DNA of 41,376 nucleotides, from contig JAGWWA010000009.1 of NCBI GenBank assembly GCA_018970605.1, positions 1 through 41,376 of the forward strand. The letters are read 5' to 3'. The first letter of the stretch is position 1. Each line of letters opens with the position of its first letter. This DNA comes from Planctomycetota bacterium (GTDB taxonomy: Bacteria > Planctomycetota > Planctomycetia > Pirellulales > UBA1268). The position numbers and the translations under genes are program-made. The notes beneath the pieces are model-generated. The model was not told the DNA's origin. It saw only the letters and a list, made by a program, of their open reading frames with translations, and did no database searches. This document shows positions 10,225 through 20,166 of the stretch, piece after piece.

Positions 10225-11085
10225 ATGAACATCATCGGCAAGATCTTCGTGTTCGCGGTCTTCGTCATGAGCTTCATGCTGATGACGTTCGCCGGCGTCA
10301 TCTACATGTCGCACGTGAACTGGAAGGATGAGGTCGAACGCTCGCGGGCCAACTGCCTGCCCGGCCAGCAGCCCGGTTACAAGATCCTGATCGAGGAGGC
10401 CACGGCCAAGCGCGCCGAACTCGAAGCCGAGATCACCTCGCTGCAGCAGAAGGTCGCCAAATCCGAACAGTCCCGCGACCAGCTGATCGCGAAACTCCAG
10501 ACGGCGGTCACGCAGAAGGAGCAGGAACTGCAGGAGTTGCGGAAAAAGAAGGACGAGTTGCAGACCGCGACGGAGCAGGCGGTCGCCGACGTGCGCACGC
10601 TTCGGGAGGATCTCCTCGCGGCATCGAAGAACGTCGATGATCTTCAGGCCCAGGTGAAGGCCCAGCAGGTGAAGGTGGATGCGCAGGTCGGAAAGTCGGC
10701 GGAACTCTCCGCAGCGCTCGCCGAGTCGCAGGCCCAGTTGACGATCGCCGAGGAGCGGAAGGCGCAGCTCGAGAAGCAGGTCGCCAATGCCCGCATCCTG
10801 CTCAGCCAAAGCGGCCTGAACATCGACAGCCTTCCCAAGGATCGGGTGCCCACGCTCGACGGCGACGTGCTGGCGGTGGCGGCAGGCTCGATCCAGGTCT
10901 CGCTCGGCAGTGACGACGGGCTGCAGGTCGGACACACGCTCGAGGTCTACCGTGGCGGGGAGTACATCGGCCGCGCGGTGGTGAAGACCGTGACGCCCGA
11001 TCAAGCCGTGGCCGAGATCATCAAGGCCTATGCCCGCGGCGTCGTGCAACGGGGCGACAAGGTCACCACGCGGCTCAAGGCCTGA
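10225..11085 (+). CDS. membrane-anchored coiled-coil protein, unknown function
   Basis: N-terminal TM helix MNIIGKIFVFAVFVMSFMLMTFAGVIYM, long coiled coil (residues ~50-180), and a C-terminal beta-rich segment. Good ORF structure. Confidence 0.85.
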   Translation: MNIIGKIFVFAVFVMSFMLMTFAGVIYMSHVNWKDEVERSRANCLPGQQPGYKILIEEATAKRAELEAEITSLQQKVAKSEQSRDQLIAKLQTAVTQKEQELQELRKKKDELQTATEQAVADVRTLREDLLAASKNVDDLQAQVKAQQVKVDAQVGKSAELSAALAESQAQLTIAEERKAQLEKQVANARILLSQSGLNIDSLPKDRVPTLDGDVLAVAAGSIQVSLGSDDGLQVGHTLEVYRGGEYIGRAVVKTVTPDQAVAEIIKAYARGVVQRGDKVTTRLKA

Positions 11086-11112
11086 ACCCCAGCACGCAGC
11101 ACGAGGATCCGG

Positions 11113-11268
11113 ATGGCAGACGACCTGCAGCCCCAGCGCCGCTCGCCCATGAACATCGACACGGTGATGCTCGCGCTCTCGTTCGTGGCGCTCTCGATCG
11201 GCTGCCTGATTCTGGCGCTCGACCTGTTCATGCGGCGGATGCCCCTGTCGCCGGTGCCGCCGCAGTAA
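11113..11268 (+). CDS. 51-aa single-pass membrane protein (not in ORF track)
   Basis: Hand translation: MADDLQPQRRSPMNIDTVMLALSFVALSIGCLILALDLFMRRMPLSPVPPQ*. It begins 28 nt after the upstream coiled-coil gene and contains one clear TM helix. Confidence 0.7.
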   Translation: MADDLQPQRRSPMNIDTVMLALSFVALSIGCLILALDLFMRRMPLSPVPPQ

Positions 11269-11296
11269 GCCCGTCGACCGCCGCGGGGTTGCCGCG

Positions 11297-12088
11297 ATGC
11301 TGTTCTCGTTTCTGCGTTCCCGCCGTCGGCGGGCGATCGCCGAGCGACCGTTTCCGTCGGCCTGGCACGACATCCTCCGCCGCAGCGTGAAGCCGTGGCA
11401 GTGGCTCGACGCTGCCGAGGCGGAAACCTGTCGCCGCTGGCTGGCCGTCTTTCTTGCGGAGAAGCGGTTCGAGGGCTGCGGCGGCCTCGCGATCACCGAC
11501 GAGGTGCGACTCTGCATCGCCGGGCAGGCGGCGATCGTGACCCTTGGGCTCGGCGACGAGTGGTTCGACTCGCTGAAGTCGCTGCTCGTCTACCCCGGCG
11601 ACTACCTGGTGCCGCGAACGACACCGCTCGCGGGAGGCGTCGAACTCGAGTGGAAGGAGGCGCGGGTCGGGGAGACGTGGTCGGGAGGCAGCATGGCGCT
11701 GTCGTGGCCCGGAGTGCTCGACGGCGGCCGGCTCCGCGACGGTCCACGGAGCGTGGTGATCCACGAGTTCGCCCATCTCGTCGACGCGCTCGACGGCGAC
11801 ATCGACGGTGTGCCGCCGCTGCCCGTGCGCGACGTCGCAGGGTGGCGCGAGAGGATGTCAGCTGCCCGTGAGCGGTTCGAGAGAGCGCTCGACGAGGGCC
11901 GCTCGACGGCGTTCGACGACTACGCTGCCGAGAGCGACGTGGAGTTCTTCGCCGTGGCCAGCGAGTGCTTCTTCCAGGACCCCCACCGGCTCGCGCGGCA
12001 CGATGCGGAACTCTACGCGTTGCTGCAGACCGCCTGGCGGCAGGACCCGAAGCACCGCGTGCCGCCGCGTCCGAGCCGAGACCGCTGA
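11297..12088 (+). CDS. M90 family zinc-dependent peptidase (MtfA-like)
   Basis: RPFPSAWHDILRRSV...CIAGQAAIVTLGL...LVYPGDYLV, zinc motif VIHEFAHLVDALDGDIDG, and a downstream EFFAVASECFF segment. Confidence 0.93.
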   Translation: MLFSFLRSRRRRAIAERPFPSAWHDILRRSVKPWQWLDAAEAETCRRWLAVFLAEKRFEGCGGLAITDEVRLCIAGQAAIVTLGLGDEWFDSLKSLLVYPGDYLVPRTTPLAGGVELEWKEARVGETWSGGSMALSWPGVLDGGRLRDGPRSVVIHEFAHLVDALDGDIDGVPPLPVRDVAGWRERMSAARERFERALDEGRSTAFDDYAAESDVEFFAVASECFFQDPHRLARHDAELYALLQTAWRQDPKHRVPPRPSRDR

Positions 12089-12089
12089 G

Positions 12090-13226
12090 TCAGGTTTCGG
12101 TCGCCCCGGGGTCGGCGACCGGTTCCGCAGCCGCAGGTTCGACGGCCTCGGGGGCCGGCGCGGTGGATTCCTCGACCGGCTTCCAGTTCGGCTGAGGCGG
12201 CCCAGGAGGCGGCACGGCCGAGACGGTGCGTCGCGGTGCGAGTGAGACGAGCAGGCCATCGGGCGACGCGAGAATCAGCCGGTCGTTCACGGTGTTGACC
12301 ACCGGCAGCGTGAAACTCCCCAGGCACATCCACTCACCAGGCATCCCGGTCTCGAGGTCGAGGCTCGACAGCCTGCCGACGGCGTCGATGCACCAGACGC
12401 GATTCCCCGTGATCGACACGAGCCGGCCTCCGTGACACGAACGCCACCGTTCGCGGCCATCCACCGCCGAGAAGGCCATGATTCCATCCCCGCCGAGGGA
12501 AATCGCCACGGTATCTCCACCCACGATCGGACCTGCCTCAGGCTGGTACGGCAGGGTGACGCGCCATACCTGCTTGAACGCAAACGGCGCTCCGTCCGGC
12601 TCATCGATCCGAAACAGGTCGCCCCGTTGCGTGGCGACGAAGATCGACCGGTCCCGAACGACCATGCCTCCGGTCACGGGCGCCCCAAGGTCGAACTCCA
12701 ACTGTCGCCATTGCTTTTCATCCTTCACGGTCGCCTTCAGCATCCCCGTGGTATCGCTCCAGACGACTCCGCCGGCGAATGCGACCGGGGGTTGGCCCAC
12801 GCCCCCGTCACCGGCCGGGGGATCGAAGTCCTGGTATCGGCCGGAAGACCTCGCGCTGGAATCAGCGATCGCCTCGTCTGCGACCCCCGCGGGCGGGATC
12901 CGACCGACCGAATCACCGACGTGCCTCGACCAGAGCACGCTGCCAGGCCGCGGCAGACCGGGGCCAGTGCCCGTGCTCACCGCATGCACGCCGCCGTCGC
13001 CGCTGGTGGCGACGACGAGGCCGTCGCCAATCGACACCGTCTCGAGGCTCCAGCCGGCGGAATCGAATGGGATCTGCACGACCCATTCCCGCACGAGTCC
13101 CGCGCGCGCCGCCACGAGATCGTCGCCGGCGGTGCCGCACAGCAGCGTGCCTCCGGCAACGGCAACGGCCGCAGGCAACACGGCCACCGCGAACCACGCG
13201 ACACCACGAGACAAGAACCGGCGCAT
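12090..13226 (-). CDS. PQQ-like beta-propeller repeat protein, secreted
   Basis: Signal peptide, repeated propeller-like motifs (IMAFSAVDGRERWRSCHGGRLVSITGNRVWCIDAVGRLSSLDLETG) and a proline-rich C-terminus. Start chosen at MRRFLSRG. Confidence 0.8.
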   Translation of the reverse strand: MRRFLSRGVAWFAVAVLPAAVAVAGGTLLCGTAGDDLVAARAGLVREWVVQIPFDSAGWSLETVSIGDGLVVATSGDGGVHAVSTGTGPGLPRPGSVLWSRHVGDSVGRIPPAGVADEAIADSSARSSGRYQDFDPPAGDGGVGQPPVAFAGGVVWSDTTGMLKATVKDEKQWRQLEFDLGAPVTGGMVVRDRSIFVATQRGDLFRIDEPDGAPFAFKQVWRVTLPYQPEAGPIVGGDTVAISLGGDGIMAFSAVDGRERWRSCHGGRLVSITGNRVWCIDAVGRLSSLDLETGMPGEWMCLGSFTLPVVNTVNDRLILASPDGLLVSLAPRRTVSAVPPPGPPQPNWKPVEESTAPAPEAVEPAAAEPVADPGATET

Positions 13227-13363
13227 GAGGATGGGTCCTGACGAAATCTGCACGACGTGCCGCGCAGCAGGCCAAGGATAGTTCGTGATCGGGGGGGCAC
13301 AAAAATGCTACGCTGGTGGCGATTGCAACGGTTTTTCCGCCCGCCTCCCCCGCCAGCCCGTCG

Positions 13364-16300
13364 ATGCAGCCATCCGCGAAGCCACCCGGTTCCCGAGACG
13401 CCGCCGCGGTGCTGCTGGGCTACCTCAACTTCTCGTCGGGAGCCTTCGACGCCGCAGCCTGGCGGGCGATGAACGAACTCTTTGCCACCGCCGAGCCGAT
13501 GGCGGCGGACGGATCGGTCGCAGAGTCGCCGACCGCCACCGATCAGGTCGCGGAGGCGCTTCGCAGCCGACTCTCCGAACTCGCAGCGACGGAGCCCGCC
13601 TTTCGCGACACCACGCAGGCCCGCTGGGCGATCGACGCGACGTTCGGCGGCATCCTGCCGGCCTACCGCCGATTCCACGCCGATCTCCTCGAGCATCAGC
13701 CGCCGGGGGCTGTGGAGCGGCCGTTCTTCGTGATGGCGGCGATCCGCGGCCTGCTTGCGGAGGCCACCCCCGACGATGATCAACAGGGCGCCGTCACCCG
13801 CGTGATCGACCGGCTCAATGACTACGTCGGCTGGCGACCGCTGGCGGTGCTGGAGAACGGCCGCCTCTCAGCCCCGTATCCGCACGAGCGGGTGCGGCCG
13901 ATCCCGCTCTACGTCGCCGGCGCCGGTGCAGCCCATGGCCGCTATCGACAACTCGTTGCCGGAGCGATCTCGATCCTCGGCGAGGTCCCGGTGGAACTCC
14001 TGCGGCAGGCCGACTTCGACCTCGACGCACTCGAGGAACTCGCCATCGACCCCCGGGCGTTCGACTTCCTGCATCCCGCGGCGAGCCGGCCCAACTATCT
14101 CTTCGGCCTCTGGGATCCGTCGCGGATCGACGACCGCGGCATGTACCGCCGCATGGTGGTGCAGCAGGCCACGCTCGACGGCATTCTTTCATGGCCCGAC
14201 ACGGCCCGGCCGGCCGCACCCGCCGGGATCGACGAGGCGGAGTTTCGCTGGGAATCGTCGGCCGTGCTGGCGGGCGTGATGCTGATGGCCAGCGGTCTCT
14301 CGGGCCACGGCCCTGGTGCCCTGCAGGCGTCGCTGCCGCTCGCCGAACTCCTGCCCCGCATCGCCTCCTATCGCGACGAGTTCTATCGCAGGCTGCTCGG
14401 CTCGCTGCCGGACCGCCATCGGCAGCGGCTCGAGGAGGAGTCTCGACGGGTGCGGCAACCGTTCGGGGGCGTCCGGCGGCACATCAATGCGATGCTCGCG
14501 GGCCGACGGGCGCGGCAGGTGGAGAATGTGGCGCTCGCCGCCGTGATGGCCCGCCTTGGCCGCGCGGCTGCGGCCGAGCGGCTCGCCGGCGCCGTGCCTG
14601 CCGCCAGCGCGCGGATGCTCGCCCGGGTCACCAGTCGCGTGGTCGCGGCCCAGCAGGCACTCTGGCGGCGGGCCGCGGCCGACGAGGCGGTCGAGCGGCT
14701 CGACGAGGCCGCCGATCTGCTCATGCGGGCCGTGGGCTGCGGCGCGATGGTCGATCCGTGGAACATCCTCGGCCTGTCGGGCCAGTTTCCCCTGCACGAG
14801 CCCGGTGGCGAGAGCCTGCCGGATCCCCGGGTGGATGATCTCGTCAATGCCACGGGTTCGATCATCGAGGGCTATGCCGCCGCCTGGCGGCAGGCCAGTC
14901 TCGCCGGCGCCACGCAGGCTGCCGAGCGGGCCGCCTCCCGGCTCGAGCGGCTCGCAGCCTGGTGGGACACGTTCGCCACGACCACCGTCTCCGGGGTGCC
15001 ACATCTCTCGGGACGCGAATGCGTCGATTCGGCCCGCGACGTGATCGCCGCCCTCGGCCGCCGCCACGAAACGGCACCCGCGCCGCCTCCGCCGGGGTTC
15101 TGGAAGCAGGAAGTGGCAGCCTTTTCGTCGCCGCGCAGCCACGCCCAGGCAGCCGACGCCCTGCTCGACGAGGGCGATCTGGACGGCGCCGCGGGGCTGC
15201 TCGTGCACTGGGCATCGCTGCTGGAGGGCCCGGCCATCGAACGAAGCGGTCAGGCCTGGCTTGCCGCCGCGACCCGCTGGGTGGGCCAGGCCACCACCGA
15301 CCGGTCACCCGCGGCCCGCGGCCGGGTTCGCCGGTTTCTCGAACTCGTGGAGGCAAACACCTCGACGGTGGTCGATGTGATCATCGCCACGGCCGTAGCC
15401 CCGATCATGGGCGAGCGGCCGGAGGCCGACGGCGACGACGAGGATGATCAGGCCGATGGTGAGGAGCGGGTTGCCGCCGCCTACGAGACGATGGTCTGGC
15501 GCGACTCCGCCGACGACGGCGTCGAGGGTGGCATGATCGACGTCGATGGTCCCGGCGGCGGATCGCTCGACGCGCTCGCGACCGTCGAAGATGCCGCTGA
15601 ACTCCTCCGCGGCGTGCTCCGACTCTATCGCGAAGCCGTCATCGCCTGGTGCACGGGCGACGCCGCCGACGGCACCGCCGCCGATCCTGAGGAACTCGAC
15701 GCCGTCGCCGGCTGGAGCCAGACGCTCCGTCGGCTGCGGCGAACGCTCGTTCGCGCCGCCACGCTCGTGGCGCTCCGCGACCAGGAGCCACCGCCGGGCA
15801 TGTCGCCCACGGAGTTCGACCGCCTTCGCTGGCAACGGGACGCGGCGGCAGAGCGGCTTGTCGATGCGGCCGTGCAGGCGGGCGAGACGCTCTGGATCCT
15901 CTCGGCCCGGCTCCACCTCGGCACGCCGGGCACGGAGTTCGCGGCCCCTGGATCGATCGGCGGCATGATCGCAGCCTTCCTCCGCGGCGATCCCGCCGAT
16001 GCGACCGTACGGACCGACGCCGTCTGCGAGCGGCTCGTCGGCCGGCCGGTGCTCTACGTGCCGCTCGCCCGCGGCGGCCGCGCCGATCGGATCGTGAAGG
16101 CCCGCACCCGCGAACGGCTCCTCGAACGAATGGCCTCCAGCCTGCCGCGACTCGGGCTCGTCCAGCAGGCGATCACGGTGGTGCAACTCGCCAAGGCCCT
16201 CGAGAGCCGGCGGCCACCGGGCGGGGCGAGCGTCAGCGAGTTCGACCGTGTCTTCGAGGCTGGGACGACGGCGCTCGTCGAGCGGATCGTCGAGAGCAGC

Positions 16301-17338
16301 GGCGAGGGGGATCCCGACGACGCCACGCGGACGGCACGCATCCTCGACGGACTGGCGCTCCTGGTGCCCAAGTTGCTCGAGACCTGGATGACCCATGCCC
16401 GCCAGCTGCGGCTCTCGGTGCTCGAGCGCGTCCGAGACGACAAGGCGTTTGCCACCACTCGCGAGTTCGTGGAGCGCTACGGTCAGGGCCTGTTCACCCA
16501 GCACCTCCTCGCCCCGTCGTCGCTGCGGGGCATCCTCCGCGGCGGCGTGCGGAACTGGCTCGAACAGCTCGTCGACCGCGACATCGACTCCGGCGATCCC
16601 GCCCCACCCGCTGCCCGCCATCCGCGGCGACTGATCGAAGACCTCGCCTCCGGGGCTCTGCCGATGAAGCAGGCAGCCGCGCGGCTGCGGCTCGTGCTCG
16701 AGAGCATCGCTGAGAATCACGCGGAGTACCGCGACTGGAACTCGACCACCACGCAGTCGGACCGCGGCGAGTGTCTTCACATTCTCCTCGACTACCTCCG
16801 CGTGAAGGCGGAACACGACCGGATCGCCTGGACGCTCCGGCCCGTCGGCATGGCCCACCGCGTGCTCGCCCGCCGGGGTGCCGGCGATGCGGCCGAGGCC
16901 TGGCGAGCCCGGCTTCGCGACGAAACCCGCGACACCGCCGCCGGGCTCGTCCGCCGCCTCGACCAGCTCGAAGGTCACTGGAGCGTGCGCTTGGCGAGCA
17001 TTTCCGATCGCGTCCGCCGCCCCTTCACGACCATGCTCGAGCAGGACGAGCTTGAGGCCCTGGTCGTGCCGGCCGTGGCCGAACTCGTCACCGGCACGCC
17101 CGCCGGTGCCGGCGCCGCGTTCGAGGCCAAGGCCGACACGTTTCTTGGCGTGGCCAGCGGCTCGGGCGTCGAAGTGCCCGAGTGGCTCGAGAGGCTCTCG
17201 TCGGCCGTCGACCGCGCCATCGAGCGCGCCGATGCCTCGCCGCGTGGCACTGCAGGACCGCCGGCCGCCGGCCTGCCGGAGAGCGTGCCCTGGGTGAGGC
17301 TGCCGTGGGACGCACTGAAGGCGGCGCTCGCCGGGTGA
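13364..17338 (+). CDS. very large protein of unknown function (~1324 aa)
   Basis: Continuous ORF. Start chosen at MQPSAKPPGSRDAAAVLLGYLNFSSGAF. Rich in Arg/Ala/Glu with an acidic insert (EADGDDEDDQADGEE). No domain recognised and no obvious signal peptide or TM helix. Confidence 0.88.
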   Translation: MQPSAKPPGSRDAAAVLLGYLNFSSGAFDAAAWRAMNELFATAEPMAADGSVAESPTATDQVAEALRSRLSELAATEPAFRDTTQARWAIDATFGGILPAYRRFHADLLEHQPPGAVERPFFVMAAIRGLLAEATPDDDQQGAVTRVIDRLNDYVGWRPLAVLENGRLSAPYPHERVRPIPLYVAGAGAAHGRYRQLVAGAISILGEVPVELLRQADFDLDALEELAIDPRAFDFLHPAASRPNYLFGLWDPSRIDDRGMYRRMVVQQATLDGILSWPDTARPAAPAGIDEAEFRWESSAVLAGVMLMASGLSGHGPGALQASLPLAELLPRIASYRDEFYRRLLGSLPDRHRQRLEEESRRVRQPFGGVRRHINAMLAGRRARQVENVALAAVMARLGRAAAAERLAGAVPAASARMLARVTSRVVAAQQALWRRAAADEAVERLDEAADLLMRAVGCGAMVDPWNILGLSGQFPLHEPGGESLPDPRVDDLVNATGSIIEGYAAAWRQASLAGATQAAERAASRLERLAAWWDTFATTTVSGVPHLSGRECVDSARDVIAALGRRHETAPAPPPPGFWKQEVAAFSSPRSHAQAADALLDEGDLDGAAGLLVHWASLLEGPAIERSGQAWLAAATRWVGQATTDRSPAARGRVRRFLELVEANTSTVVDVIIATAVAPIMGERPEADGDDEDDQADGEERVAAAYETMVWRDSADDGVEGGMIDVDGPGGGSLDALATVEDAAELLRGVLRLYREAVIAWCTGDAADGTAADPEELDAVAGWSQTLRRLRRTLVRAATLVALRDQEPPPGMSPTEFDRLRWQRDAAAERLVDAAVQAGETLWILSARLHLGTPGTEFAAPGSIGGMIAAFLRGDPADATVRTDAVCERLVGRPVLYVPLARGGRADRIVKARTRERLLERMASSLPRLGLVQQAITVVQLAKALESRRPPGGASVSEFDRVFEAGTTALVERIVESSGEGDPDDATRTARILDGLALLVPKLLETWMTHARQLRLSVLERVRDDKAFATTREFVERYGQGLFTQHLLAPSSLRGILRGGVRNWLEQLVDRDIDSGDPAPPAARHPRRLIEDLASGALPMKQAAARLRLVLESIAENHAEYRDWNSTTTQSDRGECLHILLDYLRVKAEHDRIAWTLRPVGMAHRVLARRGAGDAAEAWRARLRDETRDTAAGLVRRLDQLEGHWSVRLASISDRVRRPFTTMLEQDELEALVVPAVAELVTGTPAGAGAAFEAKADTFLGVASGSGVEVPEWLERLSSAVDRAIERADASPRGTAGPPAAGLPESVPWVRLPWDALKAALAG

Positions 17339-17441
17339 ACCAGCCGCCCTCCAGCCCGCTGCCGTGAAGCGTGGGTCCTGCTGCAGGGCGAGTGTAGGAT
17401 GGCGGCTGTCCCGAGTTCCTCTCGCACACGTCCTCCATCCC

Positions 17442-18680
17442 ATGACGCTTCGCCCGCTCCGAGCTTCCGAACATCTCCACGACGTCAAGTACGAGATCCG
17501 CGGGGCGCTCGCCCGCCGCGCCGAGCAGCTCGAGCGCGAGGGTCACGAGATCGTGAAGCTCAACATCGGCAACCCCGGGGCTTTCGGCTTTCGGATGCCT
17601 GGATCGATGCGGGTCGCGGTCGTGGAGAACCTCCACCAGGCCGACCCCTACTCGCATCAGAAGGGGATCTTCCCGGCCCGCGAGGCCGTGGTGATGCAGC
17701 AGCAGAACCGCGGCGTGATGGACGTCACCGCCGACGACGTGTTCATCGGAAACGGTGTGTCGGAACTGATCATGCTGGCGATGCGGGCGCTGCTCAATCC
17801 GGGCGACGAGGTGCTCGTGCCGAGTCCCGACTACCCGCTCTGGACGGCCTCGGTCGTGATCCACGGCGCCAAGGCGGTGCACTACCCCTGCCGGCCGGAG
17901 CGGGGGTTTGTGCCCGACCCGGCGGAGATCGAGTCGCTCGTCACCGACCGCACGCGGGCGCTCGTGCTGATCAACCCCAACAACCCGACCGGTGCCGTCT
18001 ACTCTCGGGAGGTGCTTCAGGCCCTCGCCGAGCTTGCGGAGCGGCGGCACCTCGTGCTCTGCGCCGACGAGATCTATGACGAGATGCTCTACGACGGGGC
18101 CGAGTTCGTGCCGCTGGCGGCACTCGTGAAGAAGACGCTCTGCCTGACCTTCTCGGGGCTCAGCAAGGTCTACCGGGCGTGTGGCCTGCGGGTGGGCTGG
18201 CTCGTCTTTTCCGGTGAGCGGGAACATGCCCGCGACTACATCCAGGCGGTGGAACTGCTGGCGAGCCTGCGGCTGTGCTCGAACGTGCCGGGCCAGTTTG
18301 CGGTGCAGACGGCGCTTGGCGGCCATCAGTCGATCTTCGACCTCACGCGACCTGGTGGCCGGCTCCACGCCACCCGGGCGGCGATGCTCGGCGCCGTCGC
18401 GGGGAGCCGCTGGCTCTCGGTGCTGCCGCCACAGGGGGCGATGTATGCCTTCATCCGTGTGCATGCCGAGCGGCTGCCTGGCGGCCTCGAGACCTTCGAC
18501 GACCGGAAGTTCGCGCTGGATCTCCTGGAGCGGAAGCACGTGCTGGTGGCGCCGGGATCGAGTTTCAACGTCCCCTACCGCGATCACTTCCGCGTCACGC
18601 TGCTCCCCGACGCCGACCAGATGGCCGACGTGTTCACCAGGATCGAGAGCCTGCTCGACGAGTACGCCGCGGAAGGCTGA
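17442..18680 (+). CDS. alaA: PLP-dependent aminotransferase, AlaA-like
   Basis: VKLNIGNPGAFGF, IGNGVSELIMLAMRALLNPGDEVLVPSPDYPLWTA, INPNNPTGAVYS, ADEIYDEMLYD, FSGLSKVYRACGLRVGW. Closely resembles E. coli AlaA. Confidence 0.92.
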   Translation: MTLRPLRASEHLHDVKYEIRGALARRAEQLEREGHEIVKLNIGNPGAFGFRMPGSMRVAVVENLHQADPYSHQKGIFPAREAVVMQQQNRGVMDVTADDVFIGNGVSELIMLAMRALLNPGDEVLVPSPDYPLWTASVVIHGAKAVHYPCRPERGFVPDPAEIESLVTDRTRALVLINPNNPTGAVYSREVLQALAELAERRHLVLCADEIYDEMLYDGAEFVPLAALVKKTLCLTFSGLSKVYRACGLRVGWLVFSGEREHARDYIQAVELLASLRLCSNVPGQFAVQTALGGHQSIFDLTRPGGRLHATRAAMLGAVAGSRWLSVLPPQGAMYAFIRVHAERLPGGLETFDDRKFALDLLERKHVLVAPGSSFNVPYRDHFRVTLLPDADQMADVFTRIESLLDEYAAEG

Positions 18681-18692
18681 CGACGGCCGTGG

Positions 18693-18780
18693 AAGCCGAC
18701 CGGCCGTAAGGCCGCGGGCGAACTTCTCTGGACGCAGCACCTATCGTGACCGCACCCCACGCCTCACGGCGTTGGGCTTG
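18693..18780 (+). repeat. 88-bp paired-hairpin repeat (family B, copy 1)
   Basis: AAGCCGACCGGCCGTAAGGCCGCGGGCGAAC...CACCCCACGCCTCACGGCGTTGGGCTTG. Same length as 33795-33882, with 5 mismatches by eye. Confidence 0.88.
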
Positions 18781-18811
18781 GACGAACGGCCAGACAACGC
18801 CACGCTGATTC

Positions 18812-18867
18812 GTAGCTCAGGTTTTCAACCTGAGCATGGTGCGAGACAGGTTGAACACCTGTGCTAC
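18812..18867. repeat. inverted pair of GTAG-type REP hairpins
   Basis: GTAGCTCAGGTTTTCAACCTGAG (18812-18834) faces ACAGGTTGAACACCTGTGCTAC (18846-18867). GTAG is outermost on both sides. Confidence 0.82.
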
Positions 18868-18919
18868 GGGAAGACGACGGGGCGAGGGCAACCCCGAGCC
18901 GACGAGCGACCGTCTGGCC

Positions 18920-20062
18920 CTACTTGACCGCGAGCATCCGCTCCAGGGCCGTCACGGCCCACTTCGCCGTCTCGTCGTCCACGCGGATCACGTTCACAGG
19001 CTTGCCCCGCTCGAGGTGCTCGAGGCTCCAGCAGAGATGGGCGAGATCGATGCGATACATCGTCGCGCACATGCAGACCACCGGGGAGAGAAAGCGGATC
19101 GTCTGCTCCGGATGGTTCTGCTCGAGCCGTTTCACGAGGTGCAGTTCCGTGCCGATCGCCCAGATCGTGCCCGGCGGAGCCTTCTCGACCTGCCCGAGGA
19201 TGTAGCTCGTGGAGCCCGTGAGGTCGGCCTTGTCCACCACCTCCATCGAGCACTCGGGGTGCACGAGGATCTTCACACCCGGCAGGTTCGCCCGCATCGC
19301 ATCGACGTGCTCCGGCTTGAACATCGCGTGCACGCTGCAGTGGCCCTGCCAGAGGATCACGCGGCTCTTTTCGATCTGCTCCCGCGGATTGCCGCCGAGG
19401 GCGGAATCGTGCGGGTTCCAGAGCGCCATCTCGTCGAGCGGGATGCCCATCGCGCGGGCCGTGTTGCGGCCAAGGTGCTGGTCGGGAAAGAAGAGCACCC
19501 GCTTGGTGCGGGCAAACGCCCAGTCGAGCACGGCCCGGGCGTTGCTCGACGTGCAGACGATGCCGCCGTGGCGACCGCAGAAGGCCTTGAGGCTCGCAGC
19601 CGAGTTGATGTAGGTGACGGGCGTGATGTCGGCGGTGTCGATCACTCTGCCGAGGTCGGCCCAGGCGTCTTCCACCTGCTCGATCGCGGCCATGTCGGCC
19701 ATCGAGCAGCCGGCGGCCATGTCGGGAAGCACGACCGTCACCCGTCGGCCGCCACGGGCCGCAACCTTCTCGGGACGGTTGGCGAGGATGTCGGCCGTCT
19801 CGGCCATGAAGTGGACGCCGCAGAAGGCGATCGCCTCGCAGTCGGCTCGGTCGGCAGCCGATTTCGAGAGTTGGTAGCTGTCGCCCTGGTAGTCGGCGTG
19901 GGCGATCACGCCGTCCTGCTGGTAGTGGTGGCCGAGGATCACCAGCCGGGATCCCATCCGTCGGCGGACGGCCTCGATCCGCTCTGCGAGCAGGGCATCG
20001 TCGAGGCCGCGGTAGGCGGCAAACGGCGAGGCGAGCGGCACGTCCGGGGCGACGATCGACAT
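18920..20062 (-). CDS. nadA: quinolinate synthase A
   Basis: RLVILGHHYQQDGVIAHADYQGDSYQLSKSAADRADCEAIAFCGVHFMAETADILANRPEKV, CTSSNARAVLDWAF, VHPECSMEVVDKADLTGSTSYI, VVCMCATMYRIDLAHL. Confidence 0.97.
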   Translation of the reverse strand: MSIVAPDVPLASPFAAYRGLDDALLAERIEAVRRRMGSRLVILGHHYQQDGVIAHADYQGDSYQLSKSAADRADCEAIAFCGVHFMAETADILANRPEKVAARGGRRVTVVLPDMAAGCSMADMAAIEQVEDAWADLGRVIDTADITPVTYINSAASLKAFCGRHGGIVCTSSNARAVLDWAFARTKRVLFFPDQHLGRNTARAMGIPLDEMALWNPHDSALGGNPREQIEKSRVILWQGHCSVHAMFKPEHVDAMRANLPGVKILVHPECSMEVVDKADLTGSTSYILGQVEKAPPGTIWAIGTELHLVKRLEQNHPEQTIRFLSPVVCMCATMYRIDLAHLCWSLEHLERGKPVNVIRVDDETAKWAVTALERMLAVK

Positions 20063-20166
20063 GATGCCCGCAAAGTATAGATAGGTCCTGCAGAGGCGTC
20101 CCGAAACGGTATACTGCCAGCCTCGTGCAGGCATCTCCCCACTGACGGAAGGACGGCGACCGAGAC

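Noticed and set aside
9685-11517. 610-aa minus-strand ORF
   Set aside because: Runs antisense across lnt, the coiled-coil gene and the M90 gene; His/Arg/Leu-rich shadow ORF.
12086-12092. Convergent M90 and PQQ-propeller stop codons one base apart
   Set aside because: Tight packing of this kind is common in compact genomes; no added structure seen.
15305-17488. 727-aa minus-strand ORF
   Set aside because: Antisense shadow of the ~1324-aa plus-strand ORF. Composition is biased and no motif is recognised. The plus frame is longer and has better protein-like composition.
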